This document shows positions 15,530 through 24,749 of a stretch of DNA of 64,000 bases, one piece after another. Source of the DNA: Tsukamurella paurometabola DSM 20162 (GTDB lineage: Bacteria > Actinomycetota > Actinomycetes > Mycobacteriales > Mycobacteriaceae); assembly GCF_000092225.1 (NCBI RefSeq), contig NC_014158.1:124001-188000 (forward strand), given 5' to 3'. Within the stretch, counting starts at the first letter, position 1. Each line of letters begins with the position of its first letter. Both the position numbers and the translations under genes were made by a program. The notes beneath the pieces were generated by a model. The model was given only the letters and a program-made list of their open reading frames with translations, did no database searches and was not told where the DNA came from.

Positions 15530-16426
15530 ATGGGTAGACGCGAACGCAATGCCACTCCCCGCGAGGGATCGAACCGGGCCGAGAAGGTCGCGGCGCAGCG
15601 GGCACGCTCGGCGGAATCGGCCGCCGCGGCGCGCCGCCCGTTCGAAGGCCTCGCCGCGGAATGCGATCTGATCGCGCTGCGCCAGTTCGTCCCCAGCGCG
15701 ACCGCACCGCTCGCGGTGTCCGGCTCATCGCGCGAGATCCGGCTCGCGACGGTGCTGCCCGGTGCCTCCTTCGCGCTGGTGCGCGACGAGGCCGAGGGCA
15801 CCGTCGGTTATGCGGCGCTACAGACCTCCGTGCGCCCGGAGGACCCGGCCGCGGCTCTCGCCGGCGCCGCCCGGTTCGCGGCTGACGCCGATACCGGTGA
15901 GGTGCTCTCCGAACCGGCCGGCGGCGTCATCACCGATGTGCTCGATGACGGTGCGGCCCTGGACATCACGGTGCACACGGACTTCAACTGGTGGCTTGCG
16001 GGCGAGCCGGACGCGCAGACCCGCCAGCTGGTGGACCACGCCAACTCGCTGATCACTCCCGCTGCCCGGCTCGACCTGGGCGCCGACGGCGTGGGCGCGC
16101 CGTGGTGGGCCGATACCGGCTCGAAGGCGCACCTGCGCTGGGTGCATCCCGCGCCCGAGGACGAACTCATGGCCGCCCTGGCGCGTGTGCACGCCGCCGG
16201 CGGTCTCACCCTGGGCGAGGGTTCGAAATTCGCTGGCTCGTTCCGCGCCGACGGCCTGCTCATCCCGGTTTTCGACCTCGACCGCGAATCGCATCCGGAT
16301 GAGTGGGTGCCGGGCACCGTCGAACTCGGCAAGCGCCTCGCCGAGGCGCTCGCCGATGATTCCGAACTCACTGCGGCACAGCGACGCTCACGTGACGGCC
16401 TGCGTGACCGGCAGGTATCGATCTAG
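15530..16426 (+). CDS. DUF5926-like conserved actinobacterial protein
   Basis: The 298-residue soluble protein has a basic N-terminus (MGRRERNATPREGSNRAEKV), then a conserved body with AECDLIALRQFVPSATAPL, DFNWWLAGE, GAPWWADTGSKAHLRWVHP and FDLDRESHPDEWV. It resembles the DUF5926 family (sometimes mislabelled SecA-related) from memory; function unknown. The start is ATG 15530. Its TAG overlaps the stop codon of the convergent TetR gene by two bases. Confidence 0.75.
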   Translation: MGRRERNATPREGSNRAEKVAAQRARSAESAAAARRPFEGLAAECDLIALRQFVPSATAPLAVSGSSREIRLATVLPGASFALVRDEAEGTVGYAALQTSVRPEDPAAALAGAARFAADADTGEVLSEPAGGVITDVLDDGAALDITVHTDFNWWLAGEPDAQTRQLVDHANSLITPAARLDLGADGVGAPWWADTGSKAHLRWVHPAPEDELMAALARVHAAGGLTLGEGSKFAGSFRADGLLIPVFDLDRESHPDEWVPGTVELGKRLAEALADDSELTAAQRRSRDGLRDRQVSI

Positions 16427-17076
16427 GCCGGCTGGCCGAGCTGCCCCACCAGATACGCACGGAGGGTGACCTCCACGTCGTAGGCGTTGATGCCGTCGTC
16501 GACGTTGCCGAGGGCCTGCATCAGTCGTTCGCGTTCGGTGACGTGGGCGGGCACCTCACGCTCGTACCACGGCTGGGTGGGGCGCTCGTTGCGCATCGCG
16601 ATGTTGTTGCGCACCACCACCTCACCGACCACGATCCGCCAGATGCCGAACAACAGCTGGAGCGAATCCTCCTCGCCGATGCCGAGGCGATCCGTGGTGA
16701 GGAGGAATTCGTTGAAGGCCCAGGCGGAGAAGGCGTCGATGATCTCGTCGGCGGAAAGCACATCGATCACCCACGGATGGCGGGAGAGGTGGGTGATCAC
16801 GGCCAGTGGCAGTTCCACCAACCGTTCACGGGGATCGTCGGATAGTTCGGGTACCGGCGTGTTCCACGCCTGGTGCTCCAATACCGCCCCGAGCAGGTCG
16901 TTCTTCGAGTCGAAGTAGTGGTAGATCCCCATTGCGCTGATGTCGAGGCGAGATGCCAGGGCGCGCATGGAGAACTTCAGCGGACCATCGTTGGTGAGGA
17001 TGTCCGCTGCCGCGGCGACGACCTGCTCGCGGTTCACCTTGGGGGGACGGCCGATCCGGCCGCGCTCATCGGTCAT
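16423..17076 (-). CDS. TetR/AcrR-family transcriptional regulator
   Basis: The 217-residue protein has a GRPPKVNREQVVAAAADIL N-terminus and a typical HTH (MRALASRLDISAMGIYHYF, then DSKNDLL). The C-terminal ligand domain is unassigned, with an unusually long helix around EFLLTTDRLGIGEEDSLQ. It lies 10 bases downstream of the LCP gene on the same strand and is probably co-transcribed. Its ligand and targets cannot be told from sequence. The short gap leaves no room for its own promoter. Confidence 0.85.
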   Translation of the reverse strand: MTDERGRIGRPPKVNREQVVAAAADILTNDGPLKFSMRALASRLDISAMGIYHYFDSKNDLLGAVLEHQAWNTPVPELSDDPRERLVELPLAVITHLSRHPWVIDVLSADEIIDAFSAWAFNEFLLTTDRLGIGEEDSLQLLFGIWRIVVGEVVVRNNIAMRNERPTQPWYEREVPAHVTERERLMQALGNVDDGINAYDVEVTLRAYLVGQLGQPA

Positions 17077-17086
17077 AGCTTCAACC

Positions 17087-18487
17087 TTATCCGGAATTCC
17101 CAGGCCCGCTGAGGAGTCGGTCGGGAACCGGCTGGTCGGCGGCGATCAGGCTGAAGAACTCCGTGGTGTTCTTCCCCCAGATGAGGGCATTGCCCTCGTC
17201 GGTGTCGCTGCTGCCGCCGGTGGGGGTGGTGGTCGTTACCGGAGAGCTGCTCAGTGCCCATGCCAGCCGCCCCAGATCCCACAGGTGGGTGTCGGTGTCG
17301 ACGGTGAGCGCGCCCACCGTCGCATCCGCCAGGCTCCACATCTCGAACGGGTTGAGCAGCGTCGTCGGCGAGGTCGCCTTGGTGAACAAGGCGGTCATGA
17401 ACTCGCGTTGATGCACCACACGGTCGAGGTCGGCGTTGGGGGTGGCACGGGTGCGCACGTAGCCGAGCGCCTGCGCACCGCTGAGGTTCTGGCAGCCGGC
17501 CTGCAGCCGGATCCCGGCCTTGGGGTCGTTGATCGGGTACTTCGGGCACATCTCGATGCCGCCCAGCGCATCGACCATGGTCGCGAAGCCGCCGAAACCG
17601 ATCTCCGCGTAGTGGTCGACGCGCACCTTCGCCTTCGATTCGAAGGTCTGCACCAACAGCTTCGGGCCGCCGAGGAAGTAGGCGGCGTTGATCTTGTAGC
17701 TGCCTTGGCCCGGGACCGGTACGTACAGATCGCGGGGGATCGAGATCAGCAGCGGGGAACCGGACTTGGGGATGTGCACCAGCATGATGGTGTCGGTGCG
17801 GGCGCCCCCGAGGTCGCCGCCGGTGGCCAGGTCCTTCTGCTGTTCGGGCGTGAGTCCCTCACGAGCATCCGAGCCGACCAGCAGCCAGTTGGTGCCGGGG
17901 GTGTCGGCGATGCGGCCCGCATAGGCGGCGAGCGCGTCGATCCGTGTGAGCTTGCCGTCGAAGTAGAAGGTCGCGGCAGCGGTGCCCACGATCACCAGTA
18001 CGAGGAACGCGGTGAGCCAGCGCAGCGGACGTATGCGGCGCTTGCGTTTGACCTTCGGCGGTGCGGCGGGCTTCGGCGCCTCCGGTGCCGCCCTGCGGCG
18101 TGAGCGATCGCGAGGAGGGCGCGGGGGTGGCGGAACCCGGCCACTGCTGCCGCGCTCGCCCACTCTGCCGGCGCGGCGGCTCGTGCTCGCGGGAATCGGT
18201 TCGGGGGTCTGCGGCGGTGCCCACGTGCCCTGCGGGGCGGGGCGCTCGACCCGGGTGGGGCGAGGCTGCTGGTTGCCCGGGTTCGGCGGATTCTGCGGTC
18301 GGAAGGGCTGCTGGCCGGCACCGGGGCGTGGCCCCGACCCACGCTGGCCCGGTTGCCGACCGGGCTGCTGCGGGCGCGGCGGGCCCTGCCGGTTGCCGAC
18401 GGGGCGTCGGGTCACCGACGGTTCCCCCTCGGGCACCTGGGACCAGGCGAGCGGTCGCTCGTCGCCCCGGCGTCGTTCGTCGTTCAC
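17087..18487 (-). CDS. LytR-CpsA-Psr (LCP) family cell-wall polymer ligase
   Basis: The GTG at 18487 opens a 466-residue protein with about 150 residues of Pro/Gln/Arg-rich cytosolic sequence, one membrane helix (WLTAFLVLVIVGTAAATF) and an extracellular LCP domain. The domain has LLVGSDAREG, GGARTDTIMLVHIPKSG, the SIPRDLYVPVPG motif, KINAAYFLGG and RTRATPNADLDRV, including the arginines that bind polyprenyl pyrophosphate. LCP enzymes attach arabinogalactan to peptidoglycan in mycolata. Its position corresponds to Rv3840 as I recall. The frame remains open further upstream, but that sequence has no protein character. Confidence 0.9.
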   Translation of the reverse strand: MNDERRRGDERPLAWSQVPEGEPSVTRRPVGNRQGPPRPQQPGRQPGQRGSGPRPGAGQQPFRPQNPPNPGNQQPRPTRVERPAPQGTWAPPQTPEPIPASTSRRAGRVGERGSSGRVPPPPRPPRDRSRRRAAPEAPKPAAPPKVKRKRRIRPLRWLTAFLVLVIVGTAAATFYFDGKLTRIDALAAYAGRIADTPGTNWLLVGSDAREGLTPEQQKDLATGGDLGGARTDTIMLVHIPKSGSPLLISIPRDLYVPVPGQGSYKINAAYFLGGPKLLVQTFESKAKVRVDHYAEIGFGGFATMVDALGGIEMCPKYPINDPKAGIRLQAGCQNLSGAQALGYVRTRATPNADLDRVVHQREFMTALFTKATSPTTLLNPFEMWSLADATVGALTVDTDTHLWDLGRLAWALSSSPVTTTTPTGGSSDTDEGNALIWGKNTTEFFSLIAADQPVPDRLLSGPGNSG

Positions 18488-18576
18488 GCATTCCGACTGT
18501 ACGGGCAGTATCTGAGAGCGGGCGGCTACCGAACCCCGACACGGACGCGTGATTTCCCGAGCCGCCGTGGCGGCCG

Positions 18577-19356
18577 TCAGCGCAGGAAGCCGAGGTGGTC
18601 CTTGAGCAGTGCATAGCCGAGATAGGCCACCACATCGATCACGAAATGCGCGATGACCAGTGGCCACAGTCTGCGCCACCGGTCGTAGGCGGCACCGAAG
18701 ACCACACCCATCACCACATTGCCCAGGCCCGCACCGAAGCCCTGGTAGAGGTGGTAGCTGCCGCGGAGCAGCGCGGATGCGGCGACCGTGCCCGCGCGCC
18801 CCACGCCGAGCTGCCGCAGCCGGGTCATGAAGTAGCCCACCACCACGACCTCCTCGGCGACGGCGTTCCCCGCCGCGATGAGGACGTAGGTCACCATCCG
18901 CCAGCCCGGATCCCCGCCCGCGGCCGGGAGCACGTTCGCGGTCACGCCCAGCGTCCGTCCGGCCACGTAGAGGACGAGGCCGGGGAGCCCGATGAGGGCG
19001 GCCAGGCCGGTGCCCAGACCGATGTTCCTGAGCAACTCGCGACGCGAGCCGCGCAGCGCGAAGCCGAGGTCGGCGAACCCGATCCCCGAACGCCACAGCA
19101 GGTACAGGGCGAGCGAGGCCCACGCGAACAACTGCACGGCGGTGAGCGTCTGGAGCAGGAAATCGATCGGGATGTGCGGGCTCCGCGAAGGATTGAGGCT
19201 CACCGTCGTACCGCCCACCCCCGGGCCGAGTTGGTAGCCGATCAGCCGGATCAGCGAATACATCCCCGACCAGCCGAAAGTCACGAGCAGAACGATCAGC
19301 ACCTCCGCGCGCAGCGGTGTCTTCTCGCTCGCGGGAACGGGTTCGGGGGCGCTCAC
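18577..19356 (-). CDS. CPBP-family intramembrane protease-like protein
   Basis: The 259-residue membrane protein has about seven helices and the CPBP/ABI motifs. Motif 1 is AEEVVVVGYFMTRL, whose two glutamates are present but whose usual FR is VV. Motif 2 is LLRGSYHLYQG with its histidine, and motif 3 is LVIAHFVIDV. Active members (Rce1-like) are glutamate proteases; the VV substitution seems common in actinobacterial homologues, from memory. It is upstream of the LCP gene by 89 bases on the same strand. The start is GTG. Confidence 0.85.
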   Translation of the reverse strand: MSAPEPVPASEKTPLRAEVLIVLLVTFGWSGMYSLIRLIGYQLGPGVGGTTVSLNPSRSPHIPIDFLLQTLTAVQLFAWASLALYLLWRSGIGFADLGFALRGSRRELLRNIGLGTGLAALIGLPGLVLYVAGRTLGVTANVLPAAGGDPGWRMVTYVLIAAGNAVAEEVVVVGYFMTRLRQLGVGRAGTVAASALLRGSYHLYQGFGAGLGNVVMGVVFGAAYDRWRRLWPLVIAHFVIDVVAYLGYALLKDHLGFLR

Positions 19357-19422
19357 CGGGTCACTGTAGCGACGTGGCTATACGATTGCCCGGTCCCGCT
19401 CACGAACGCCGAGGTGAACGCC

Positions 19423-20883
19423 GTGTCTGCACCCGCCGAGCCCCGCCTGGGGCCGCTCGACCGCTACTTCCAGATCAGCGAGCGCGGCTCGACGATCTCG
19501 CGGGAAGTGCGCGGCGGCCTGGTCACCTTCTTCACGATGGCCTACATCGTGGTGCTCAACCCGATCATCATCGGCGGCATCGTCGGCAACAACAAGAACA
19601 CCGATGTGCTCGGCAATGTGCTCCCCACCGCGCAGGTGGCGGCGGTCACGGCTCTCGCCGCGGGCCTGATGTGCATCGTTTTCGGCGCAATCGTGAACTA
19701 CCCGTTCGGTATTGCCGCGGGCCTGGGCGTGAACAGTCTCCTGGCCGTGAGCGTGGCGCCGCAGGTCACCTGGCCGGAGGCCATGGGCCTGGTGGTGATC
19801 GACGGCATCATCATCGTGATCCTGGGCGTCACCGGCTTCCGCACCGCGGTCTTCCGCGCCATTCCCGCCGAGCTCAAGGCCGCGATCGCCGCGGGCATCG
19901 GCTGCTTCATCGCGTTCATCGGCTTCGTGGACTCCGGCTTCGTGCGGCGCATCCCGGATGCCGCGGGAACCACGGTGCCGGTCAGCCTGGGCATCGGAAA
20001 CTCCGTCGCCTCGTGGCCGACGGCGGTGTTCGTGTTCGGCGTGCTGTTGATGGGCATCCTGGTGGTGCGCAAGGTACCCGGCGCGATTTTGCTGGGCGTG
20101 GTGATCACCACGATCGTCGCTCTCATCGTGCAGAAGGTGACGGGCCTCGGACCGTCGATCAAAGATCCGCACGGCTGGAGCCTGAACATCCCCGAGCTGC
20201 CGTCCTCGCTGGGTGGCCTGCCCGACCTCTCGCTCGTCGGCGAGGTGGATGTGTTCGGCGCCTTCACCCGGATCGGCGTGCTCGCGGCGTCGGTGCTCGT
20301 GTTCGCCTTGGTGCTGTCGAACTTCTTCGACGCCATGGGAACCATTACCGGCATGACCAAGGAGGCCGGCCTGATGAAGGCGGACGGCAGCGTCCCCAAC
20401 ATCGGTAAGGCGCTGGCCGTCGAAGGCGCCGGCGCGATCGTGGGCGGCGGCGCCTCGGCATCGTCGAACACGGTTTTCGTGGAGTCGGCCGCGGGTATCG
20501 CCGAGGGCGCGCGCACCGGCCTGGCGAACATCGTGACCGGCGTGCTGTTCCTGCTGGCGATGTTCTTCACGCCGCTGTACGAGGTGGTGCCGTCCGAGGC
20601 GGCCTCGCCCGCCCTGGTGATCGTGGGCGCCATGATGATCGGTCAGCTCAAGGACATCGACTGGACCCAGTTCGGCATCGCACTGCCCGCCTTCCTCACC
20701 GTGGTCACCATGCCGTTCACGTACTCCATCGCGAACGGCATCGGGATCGGCTTCATCACCTGGGTCGTGCTCGCTGTGGCGCAGGGTAAGGCCAAGACGG
20801 TGCACCCACTGCTGTGGATCGTCGCCGGGCTCTTCCTGGTGTACTTCGCCAAGGCGCCGATCGAGGGGTTGTTCGGGATCTAG
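19423..20883 (+). CDS. NCS2-family purine (guanine/hypoxanthine) permease
   Basis: The 486-residue transporter begins at GTG 19423, chosen because GAGGTG lies six bases before it; an alternative GTG is at 19414. It has the AzgA-type N-terminus (TFFTMAYIVVLNPIII), GIAAGLGVNSLLAV, a long amphipathic helix, ALVLSNFFDAMGTITGMTKE and GGGASASSNTVFVESAAG, which line the purine site. About 12-14 membrane helices are expected. Import of adenine, guanine or hypoxanthine by proton symport is likely. No purine-metabolism neighbour is present. The TAG stop overlaps the convergent gene's stop. Confidence 0.9.
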   Translation: MSAPAEPRLGPLDRYFQISERGSTISREVRGGLVTFFTMAYIVVLNPIIIGGIVGNNKNTDVLGNVLPTAQVAAVTALAAGLMCIVFGAIVNYPFGIAAGLGVNSLLAVSVAPQVTWPEAMGLVVIDGIIIVILGVTGFRTAVFRAIPAELKAAIAAGIGCFIAFIGFVDSGFVRRIPDAAGTTVPVSLGIGNSVASWPTAVFVFGVLLMGILVVRKVPGAILLGVVITTIVALIVQKVTGLGPSIKDPHGWSLNIPELPSSLGGLPDLSLVGEVDVFGAFTRIGVLAASVLVFALVLSNFFDAMGTITGMTKEAGLMKADGSVPNIGKALAVEGAGAIVGGGASASSNTVFVESAAGIAEGARTGLANIVTGVLFLLAMFFTPLYEVVPSEAASPALVIVGAMMIGQLKDIDWTQFGIALPAFLTVVTMPFTYSIANGIGIGFITWVVLAVAQGKAKTVHPLLWIVAGLFLVYFAKAPIEGLFGI

Positions 20884-21698
20884 GTGCCGCTCGGGCCGGT
20901 ACCGCCGCCGGACGGTGCGGACGGCTCATCGTCGAGGCTGGACGCTGCGTGGCCGCTCTTGAGCGCCTTCTCGGCAGCCTTGGCGTCCTTTTCCGCCTGC
21001 TTCTGAGCGGCCTTGGCTTCCTTCTCCAGCGCCTTCTGCTGCTTCTTCTTCGCTCGCTTACGGCGCTGCACCTCGAGGAAGATCGCGAGCGCGATCGCGG
21101 CGATCACACCGATCACGACACCGATCAGGGTGGCCCACCGGAATCCGGCGGCGTTCTGGTCGATCTTGGTGCGCGCGTAGCTGGCACCGCTGCCGGTACC
21201 GATCGCGACGGCGAGGGTCATGAGATTGGGGACGGTCGCGATCACTGCGATGAGGCCCAGCACGGTGGCGATCTTCGGGTGGTTCGCCGCCCGCTTGGCG
21301 GCGAACCACAGCAGGAGCAGGGGGAGCCCGGCGCAGAGGAAGCCGATGCCCAGCCCGAAGACGGTGCCCTTGAGAGTGCCGCCGTCGGTGCCGACCCAGC
21401 CGACCAAGAGATCTGCCCACTTGCGGGGCAGGTACGCGGCGAGCGCGAAGTAGGCGGCGACGAGGACCGCGACCACAATGGCGGCGACGATCGCGCGGCG
21501 CAGCCACCGCTTCGCCGCCTCACCGGCGCGGGATGCCGCATCACCGGCCTTGGTCTTGGCGCGGGTGGCCGCATCGTCGGCGTGTGTCCTGGCGCGGGTG
21601 GTCACGTCGCCGACGTGGGCTTTCGTACGCGAGGCGAGGTCGGGCTTCGGCTCGCCCTCGTGCTGCTGAGGCGTGGGGTCGTCCGGTGTGGCGCTCAT
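20880..21698 (-). CDS. Membrane protein with helical basic tails
   Basis: In the 272-residue protein, residues 20-62 form a repeated amphipathic pattern (ASRTKAHVGDVTTRARTH and ATRAKTKAGDAASRAGEA), resembling LEA or apolipophorin-type helices. Four or five membrane helices follow, then a highly charged C-terminal coiled coil (KKKQQKALEKEAKAAQKQAE). It is often annotated as a permease in relatives but no transporter motif is visible. Its stop overlaps that of the purine permease by three bases in convergent orientation. Confidence 0.65.
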   Translation of the reverse strand: MSATPDDPTPQQHEGEPKPDLASRTKAHVGDVTTRARTHADDAATRAKTKAGDAASRAGEAAKRWLRRAIVAAIVVAVLVAAYFALAAYLPRKWADLLVGWVGTDGGTLKGTVFGLGIGFLCAGLPLLLLWFAAKRAANHPKIATVLGLIAVIATVPNLMTLAVAIGTGSGASYARTKIDQNAAGFRWATLIGVVIGVIAAIALAIFLEVQRRKRAKKKQQKALEKEAKAAQKQAEKDAKAAEKALKSGHAASSLDDEPSAPSGGGTGPSGT

Positions 21699-21750
21699 CG
21701 CACCAATCTAACCCGTTCGGGCTGCAAACGTGTGCCACGACGGTGAAGAA

Positions 21751-21799
21751 TCGACAACGCCGGTGTCTCATGTACAGTTGTACATGTACAAACGTACAT
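21751..21799 (+). promoter_or_regulatory. Promoter and 30-bp palindromic operator of the TetR/MFS operon
   Basis: TCGACA (21751-21756) and TACAGT (21773-21778), 16 bases apart, make a plausible promoter. A 30-base palindrome at 21770-21799 overlaps the -10 and the start point: ATGTAC, a perfect TTGTACATGTACAA core (21778-21791), then GTACAT. It ends just before the AGGAGGT ribosome binding site at 21801-21807. Repression by the encoded TetR protein is the obvious reading. Confidence 0.8.
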
Positions 21800-21811
21800 A
21801 AGGAGGTAGCC

Positions 21812-22390
21812 ATGTCCGACGGACCCCGACGGCGCGACCCCGAGCGCCGGCGCCGCGAGATCGTCGACGCGGCGGCGGCACTCGTACTTGAGAGCGGGGC
21901 CGACGCCCTCACCCACCGGAAGGTGGCGGCGCGTGCCGGTGTACCCCTGGGCTCGACCACCCAGTACTTCGCCACCCTCGACGACCTCCGCGAGGCTGCG
22001 CTGCGCAACCTGATGGACGAGGCGGAGCAGTGGCTCGCCGATCTGGAGGCGGAGTTCGTTCGTGACGGGGCCTCATCCGCCGCGTACACCGGCGCACTGC
22101 ATCGCTATCTCAGTGACCCGCAACTGGTTCGCGGCGATTTCGCGATGACCTGCGCCGCTGCGTCGAGTCCCGATATGGAAGAGCTGGCGCGACACTGGAC
22201 CGCCCGTCTCGTCGAGGCGCTCGCTCGGTACATTCCCGTCGAGAACGCCCGTGCTGTGGCGACTTTCAGCGACGGTGCCACCATGGACGCGGTCATCGCC
22301 GAGCGACCTCTGGACCATGCCCTCCTCGCAAGCGCCATCGCGGCGCTCTGGAGCGCGCCGCTGGGCGCGACGAAAGGAACTGCGACATGA
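21812..22390 (+). CDS. TetR-family repressor of the adjacent MFS exporter
   Basis: The 192-residue protein with a near-consensus AGGAGGT before ATG 21812 contains the HTH ALTHRKVAARAGVPLGSTTQ followed by YFATLDDL. The C-terminal half, with a cysteine (DFAMTCAAASSPD), should bind a ligand. It overlaps the MFS gene by four bases (ATGA) and has a large palindrome over its own promoter. This is the standard layout of an autoregulated drug-efflux repressor. The inducing compound is unknown. Confidence 0.9.
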   Translation: MSDGPRRRDPERRRREIVDAAAALVLESGADALTHRKVAARAGVPLGSTTQYFATLDDLREAALRNLMDEAEQWLADLEAEFVRDGASSAAYTGALHRYLSDPQLVRGDFAMTCAAASSPDMEELARHWTARLVEALARYIPVENARAVATFSDGATMDAVIAERPLDHALLASAIAALWSAPLGATKGTAT

Positions 22391-23922
22391 CCGATCTCAG
22401 AACCGATCACCCGTCCACGATGCCCTTCGCGCGGCGGTGGGCCTCTGCGGCGGTGCTCTCGATCAGCCTGCTGGTGATCACCGTGGATCTCACGATCCTC
22501 AACATCGCGCTGCCCGACCTCTCCGCGGACCTGCGCCCCACCGCGGCGCAACAGCTGTGGATCATCGACGCGTACTCATTGGTGCTGGCCGGCCTGCTGG
22601 TCTCGACCGCCTCGCTCGGAGACCGGTTCGGCCGCAAGCGAATGCTTCTGCTGGGCTACGCCGTCTTCGGCGTGGCCTCGCTACTCGTGCTGTGGGCGGA
22701 TTCGCCCGGAGAGGTGATCGCGCTGCGCGCGCTGCTGGGTGTGGGCGGCGCGATGATCATGCCCACCACGCTGTCCATGCTGCGGGTGATCTTCACCGAT
22801 CCCGCCGAGCGGGCGAAGGCGCTCGGCCTGTGGGCCGCGGTCTCCGGCCTGGGCGCCGCGATCGGTCCGATCGCGGGCGGTGTTCTGCTGGAGAATTTCT
22901 CGTGGCGTGCCGCCTTCCTGGTGAACGTGCCGTTCATGGCGGCTGTGCTGATCGCCGGCCTGCTGATCCTGCCCGAGTCGACGGTGCCCAGCCCGGGCCG
23001 CTGGGACTACGTGGGCGCGCTGCTCTCGATCACCGGCATGGTGGCCCTGGTGTGGTCGATCAAGCGGTTCGCCAAGGACCACACCTTCGCATCGACGCCG
23101 GCCCTAGTGGCGCTGCTGCTCGCGGTGATCGCGTTGTCGCTCTTCGTCTACCGCTCGTTGCACCGCCCGGATCCGCTGCTCGACGTTCGGCTCTTCGAAC
23201 GTCGCCAGTTCACCGCCGCGATTCTCGCCGCGCTGGGTGTCATGTTCGCCATGGCCGCCGCGCTCCTGCTACTGGCGCAGTGGATGCAACTGGTGGAGAA
23301 CTACTCGCCGATCGAGACCGGCGTCCGGCTGCTCCCGGTGGCGGTCGCGGCCACCGTCGCGTCGATCGCCGCTCCCTGGCTCGCTCGTAAGCTGAACGCG
23401 CGGATCGTGCTCGCGGGTGGGCTTGCTCTGGCCGGCATCGGCATGGTGCTGATCGACGCCGCGGACCAGCTCACGTACACCGCGATGATCGCGCCATTGG
23501 TGCTGGTGGGCATGGGCATGGGATCGATGACGGTGGCCTCCGCGATGGTCATGTCGGGCACTCCCGAGGAGAAGGCGGGTAATGCCGCCGCACTCGAAGA
23601 GACCTCGTACGACCTCGGCAACGTACTGGGTGTCGCGGTTCTCGGCAGCATCGCCGCGATGCTGTACACCGCCGACGCCGATTTCGCGGCGATCCCCGGT
23701 GTGGATGCGGCGACCGCCGATGCCGCCGGCGAATCGCTCGGTGCGGCAATGGCTATCGCGCAGCAGGCGCAGCTGCCGGCGCTGGCAGAACACGCCGCTG
23801 CCGGGTTCACCGAGTCGCTGCAGACCACGGGTCTGGTGGGCGGGGTGCTGCTACTGGCCGTGGCTGCGGGGGTCTACCTGCTCACGCCGAAAGGCACGGA
23901 CATCACCGTGCAGGCGCACTGA
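22387..23922 (+). CDS. MFS drug exporter, DHA2 (EmrB/QacA) 14-TM type
   Basis: The 511-residue transporter has the DHA2 signature in helix 1 (VITVDLTILNIALPDLS), motif A after helix 2 (GDRFGRKRMLLLGY), and motif C in helix 5 (GLGAAIGPIAGGVL), diagnostic of antiporters. The loop around SWRAAFLVNVP is also typical. Fourteen helices fit the length. It probably expels cationic or aromatic toxicants using the proton gradient. Expression should depend on the TetR gene with which it overlaps. Confidence 0.92.
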   Translation: MTDLRTDHPSTMPFARRWASAAVLSISLLVITVDLTILNIALPDLSADLRPTAAQQLWIIDAYSLVLAGLLVSTASLGDRFGRKRMLLLGYAVFGVASLLVLWADSPGEVIALRALLGVGGAMIMPTTLSMLRVIFTDPAERAKALGLWAAVSGLGAAIGPIAGGVLLENFSWRAAFLVNVPFMAAVLIAGLLILPESTVPSPGRWDYVGALLSITGMVALVWSIKRFAKDHTFASTPALVALLLAVIALSLFVYRSLHRPDPLLDVRLFERRQFTAAILAALGVMFAMAAALLLLAQWMQLVENYSPIETGVRLLPVAVAATVASIAAPWLARKLNARIVLAGGLALAGIGMVLIDAADQLTYTAMIAPLVLVGMGMGSMTVASAMVMSGTPEEKAGNAAALEETSYDLGNVLGVAVLGSIAAMLYTADADFAAIPGVDAATADAAGESLGAAMAIAQQAQLPALAEHAAAGFTESLQTTGLVGGVLLLAVAAGVYLLTPKGTDITVQAH

Positions 23923-23927
23923 ACGAC

Positions 23928-24665
23928 TCAGCCCGCAGCGCGCAGGCCGTTGAGGAAGGGGCAGCCGAGCAGGATTCGGATGCCCCGCTGCAGGGCGGCC
24001 ATATCGGTGGCGGGTTGCGCGAAGTTCAGGCGCACATCCACATCCGAGAGCTCGTGGTGTTCGGCACGCAGCCGGATACCGAACCGGTCGATGCCCAGCA
24101 GGCGGATGCGATGGTTGCGCAGCTTGCCGGGAATGCGCCGCGCCAGCTGGCCGACCATCTCCGGGTGGTCGTTCTCGACGTGCGCGAGCCACGCAGCCTC
24201 GTAGCCCGCGAACGGATCCGGATCGGCGGCGGCCAGTTCGTCACCCGACACCGATGAGGCGCCGGCGGTATCCGCGAGCACCGCGGTTTCGACCGGCATG
24301 GTCAGCAGGCGGGAGCCATTGCCCACGTCGAGGAGTGATTCCAGCGGATTCTCGATCGCTACCCGCGCGGCGAGGGCGGCACCGTCGGCCACCTCGGAGA
24401 GGTTGCCCGAGAGCCACACCAGCGACCGCGTGCGTTCGCGCAGCGCGAGCGGTGAGATGTCATTGATCTCCACCATGGCGCGTGCACCATCGAGCCAGGG
24501 GGTGTCGTCGGCGACGGCGATCACCAGCCGGTCGCCGAGCACGTGGTGGAGTGCGATGGTGATCGGTTCGTGGCCGTCGGCCACCAGAACGGCCGCGTGG
24601 GGCACGACGGCGACGGTGCGGACGCGCTCTGCCGGGGTCGGCTCGGCGATCGTGGGGGCGCTCAT
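23928..24665 (-). CDS. DUF2470-domain protein, iron-regulated (Rv3839-like)
   Basis: The 245-residue protein begins at ATG 24665, preceded by AGGAG. The N-terminal half resembles the split-barrel part of heme-degrading HugZ-type proteins. The C-terminal 90 residues match DUF2470 (AAWLAHVENDHPEMVGQLAR, then a histidine-rich GIDRFGIRLRAEHHE). A strong iron box lies 30 bases upstream. Gene order and the iron box match Rv3839, recalled as a member of the IdeR regulon. A role in heme or siderophore iron use is plausible but unproven. Confidence 0.8.
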   Translation of the reverse strand: MSAPTIAEPTPAERVRTVAVVPHAAVLVADGHEPITIALHHVLGDRLVIAVADDTPWLDGARAMVEINDISPLALRERTRSLVWLSGNLSEVADGAALAARVAIENPLESLLDVGNGSRLLTMPVETAVLADTAGASSVSGDELAAADPDPFAGYEAAWLAHVENDHPEMVGQLARRIPGKLRNHRIRLLGIDRFGIRLRAEHHELSDVDVRLNFAQPATDMAALQRGIRILLGCPFLNGLRAAG

Positions 24666-24694
24666 CTCGACTCCTCTCACTCGGTGTGTTTGTA

Positions 24695-24713
24695 GAAGGT
24701 AACCCTAACCTAA
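24695..24713 (-). promoter_or_regulatory. IdeR/DtxR iron box
   Basis: On the minus strand TTAGGTTAGGGTTACCTTC agrees at 15 of 19 positions with the IdeR consensus TTAGGTTAGGCTAACCTAA. It lies 30 bases before the DUF2470 start, where bound iron-loaded IdeR would block transcription. The divergent gene at 24750 begins 37 bases away and may share the control. Confidence 0.75.
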
Positions 24714-24749
24714 TTGAGCGGGCGAGGCGGGGCAAGAGTTAGGGTCAGG

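Noticed and set aside
17087-19123. Extended LCP protein starting far upstream at 19123
   Set aside because: The added sequence runs antisense through the CPBP gene and has no protein character; the GTG at 18487 starts the plausible cytosolic tail.
19378-20805. Long minus-strand frame opposite the purine permease
   Set aside because: His/Asp/Arg-rich shadow of a membrane protein gene.
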